Positions 62,473 to 64,000 of a stretch of DNA of 64,000 bases are shown piece after piece. The first letter of the stretch is position 1; each line of letters begins with the position of its first letter. The translations under genes were made by a program, and so were the position numbers. The notes below the pieces were generated by a model. The model saw only the letters and a list, made by a program, of their open reading frames with translations. It did no database searches and had not been told where the DNA came from. Source of the stretch: Dyella sp. C11 (GTDB lineage Bacteria > Pseudomonadota > Gammaproteobacteria > Xanthomonadales > Rhodanobacteraceae); NCBI RefSeq assembly GCF_003121485.1, contig NZ_QAVX01000004.1, positions 116,276 through 180,275 on the forward strand. Reading direction: 5' to 3'.

Positions 62473-64000
62473 TCAGTGGAGTTCCACCACCACCAGACCC
62501 TGCGGCGGGATGTCGATGCTCAGACGCCCGTTGGAGATCGATGCCTGTTCGGGAGCCGCGAGCTTGCCCGCTTCACGCAACTGAGTGATCTGTTCGCGGC
62601 TCGGGGTTGCCGGTCGACCCATCTTGTCGAACGCGGCCACGGCGTTGCCGTGATCCTGGTCCAGGCGCCACACGGTGGCGCTGGTGGCGTTGCCGAGATG
62701 CTTCACGTCCACGTCGAAGTGCTTGCTGTCACCCGTGGGCACGCCCGGCGTGTAGTCGGCGGTGTCACCCAGCGGCTTGGTGTAGTTCCACAGCGCCAGC
62801 ACCACGGTGCCGTCGGCGCGGCGGGTGGCGAGCGCGCTGTCGGTCTTCAGCGGCAGCTGCGTGTCGCCCAGCTTGTGCAGCATGGCGAACGCGTTGAAGG
62901 CCGGCTTTTCGATACGGTCCGCAGCGATCAGGCCGAAGCCGCCGTAGAACGGCGTCTTCACCACGCCCTGTTCGTCGAACACGTCGGAGAACGACCAGTA
63001 GCTCATCATGTCCACCTTGCCGGCGCACTCGCGAATGGTGTTGGCCATCCACGGACCCATGTACACGGTGTCGGTGACGTTGGGCAGGTTGGCGTACGAG
63101 GCGTTGTATTCGCTGTAGATGAGCGGCAGTTTCGGAAATGCCGAGGCAGCGACTTCCTTGTGCGACTTCTCCACCGCGCGACACACCATGTCGCGACGCG
63201 GGATGTTCTCGTTGGTCTTGAACACGTTGTCGGCGGTGTCGTCGCCATAGACGTGTGTGCTGACGAAATCGATCGGCGCGCCACTCTGCTTCACATGCTT
63301 GAGGAATTCGGGAAGCCACGCGGCTTGCGCGGTACCCGGGCCGCCGACACGGAACTGCTTGTCGACCGACTTCACCACACGCGCCGTGCGGTCATAAAGG
63401 TCGTAATAGGTTTCCTTCTCGGGTTTTCCGCCCCAGAACGCGAGGTTCGGTTCGTTCCACACCTCGAAGTACCAGCTGCGCACTTCGTCGATGCCATAGC
63501 GCTCGATCTCGTGCTGCAGGAAGGTGCGCACCATGGCGTCCCATTCGTTCCAGTCCTTCGCCGGCATCACGTTGGGGTGGTACCAGAAGTCGTGATGGCT
63601 GGCCGGGTCGGTGCTCATTTCCGGCGGCATGAAGCCCAGCTCCACGAACGGCTTCACGCCGCGTGCGAGCAGGCCGTCGTACACCTGGTCCACGTAGTTG
63701 AAGTTGAATTGCAGCTTGCCCTGCGCATCGCGGTAGGCCACGCCCATGTCGCGGTCGAAAATGCCGTGGAAGCGGATGTAGGTGAAGCCCGTGGCGGCCT
63801 TCACGTTTTCCAGGTCCTTGCGGTAGTCATCGCGCAACGCGAGCACGGCGCGACCGGAACCGAACATGTTTTCCCAGAAGTGCGGCAGCGGCGTGCCCTT
63901 GGCCGTCGCGTCCACCTGCAGTTGCACCGAATCGTTGCCGGCCGGCGCCGCATACACGTTGCCGAGCAGGGCGAGGCAAGCCGCGGCGCAAGTGCGCAAG
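62473..64000 (-). CDS. GH39-like beta-xylosidase/glycosidase, 5' end outside window
   Basis: The frame runs off the right edge; 509 codons are visible, starting inside what looks like the end of a signal peptide (CAAACLALLGNVYAAPAGND). The TIM barrel shows FTYIRFHGIFDRDMGVAY, acid/base Glu in WYFEVWNEPNLAFWGG, IDFVSTHVYGDD, and the probable nucleophile Glu in LIYSEYNASYANLP. A beta-sandwich with VVLALWNYTKPLGDTADYTP closes the protein (GLVVVELH). GH39 enzymes release xylose or related sugars from plant polymers, in line with a plant- or soil-associated host. Confidence 0.85.
   Translation of the reverse strand, partial: LRTCAAACLALLGNVYAAPAGNDSVQLQVDATAKGTPLPHFWENMFGSGRAVLALRDDYRKDLENVKAATGFTYIRFHGIFDRDMGVAYRDAQGKLQFNFNYVDQVYDGLLARGVKPFVELGFMPPEMSTDPASHHDFWYHPNVMPAKDWNEWDAMVRTFLQHEIERYGIDEVRSWYFEVWNEPNLAFWGGKPEKETYYDLYDRTARVVKSVDKQFRVGGPGTAQAAWLPEFLKHVKQSGAPIDFVSTHVYGDDTADNVFKTNENIPRRDMVCRAVEKSHKEVAASAFPKLPLIYSEYNASYANLPNVTDTVYMGPWMANTIRECAGKVDMMSYWSFSDVFDEQGVVKTPFYGGFGLIAADRIEKPAFNAFAMLHKLGDTQLPLKTDSALATRRADGTVVLALWNYTKPLGDTADYTPGVPTGDSKHFDVDVKHLGNATSATVWRLDQDHGNAVAAFDKMGRPATPSREQITQLREAGKLAAPEQASISNGRLSIDIPPQGLVVVELH

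Overview
The window is high-GC gammaproteobacterial chromosome and looks like family Rhodanobacteraceae (order Xanthomonadales; a Dyella, Luteibacter or Rhodanobacter relative). This rests on protein style and on synteny. The left edge carries the end of gyrB, then a TPR protein, tonB-exbB-exbD-exbD and pdxJ, the order I recall from Xanthomonas just downstream of dnaA-dnaN-recF-gyrB. The window is therefore probably close to the replication origin. No rRNA, tRNA, CRISPR array, prophage or transposase was seen; mobile DNA is limited to short palindromic interspersed repeats.

Layout. 1-5.2 kb: gyrB end and the TonB energy-transduction cluster. 5.4-6.9 kb: pdxJ and an Sfp-type phosphopantetheinyl transferase. 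6.9-16.8 kb: an acetate-switch cluster made of a CrbS-like transporter-kinase, a CrbR-like LuxR regulator, acs, an outer-membrane porin and an MFS symporter whose C-terminal half carries a large periplasmic insert. 16.9-20.7 kb: a GlsB/YeaQ-type stress membrane protein, a membrane-anchored patatin and a radical SAM protein. 20.7-23.5 kb: a self-contained YtrA-type GntR / ABC ATPase / permease operon. 23.6-28.1 kb: S9 peptidase, patatin lipoprotein and fbp. 28.4-31.2 kb: a small thiol/aldehyde-related operon (DJ-1-like protein, unknown 64-aa protein, GFA-domain protein, GST) followed by a WYL regulator. 31.3-34.8 kb: SulP transporter coupled to a DUF885 metallopeptidase-like protein. 35.5-36.7 kb: RES-Xre toxin-antitoxin pair. 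36.8-39.1 kb: ompW with an FNR-type box, then phhA with a divergent Lrp/AsnC regulator. 39.1-46 kb: lipid and metabolic genes and a YqjD/YqjE-like membrane module ending in an AI-2E-family transporter. 46-54.2 kb: a complete RND efflux operon (MFP-RND-OMF-SDR) with a divergent LysR regulator. 54.3-64 kb: uppP, a large DUF6311-like membrane protein, glnA with a sigma-54 promoter, a classical autotransporter, and a GH39-like glycosidase cut by the window edge.

Four themes recur. First, regulators sit next to their likely targets with visible palindromes (acs/porin, GntR-ABC, phhA/Lrp, LysR/RND, Xre-RES). Second, translational coupling by 4-bp overlaps is common. Third, three families of short repeats sit between genes of the same operon, and one copy lies inside the signal-peptide region of an outer-membrane efflux lipoprotein. 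Fourth, many proteins face the envelope. No wholly new system can be claimed from sequence alone. The best candidates for novelty are the acetate transporter with its inserted periplasmic domain, the DJ-1-like/64-aa/GFA/GST operon, and the repeat-modified OMF lipoprotein.
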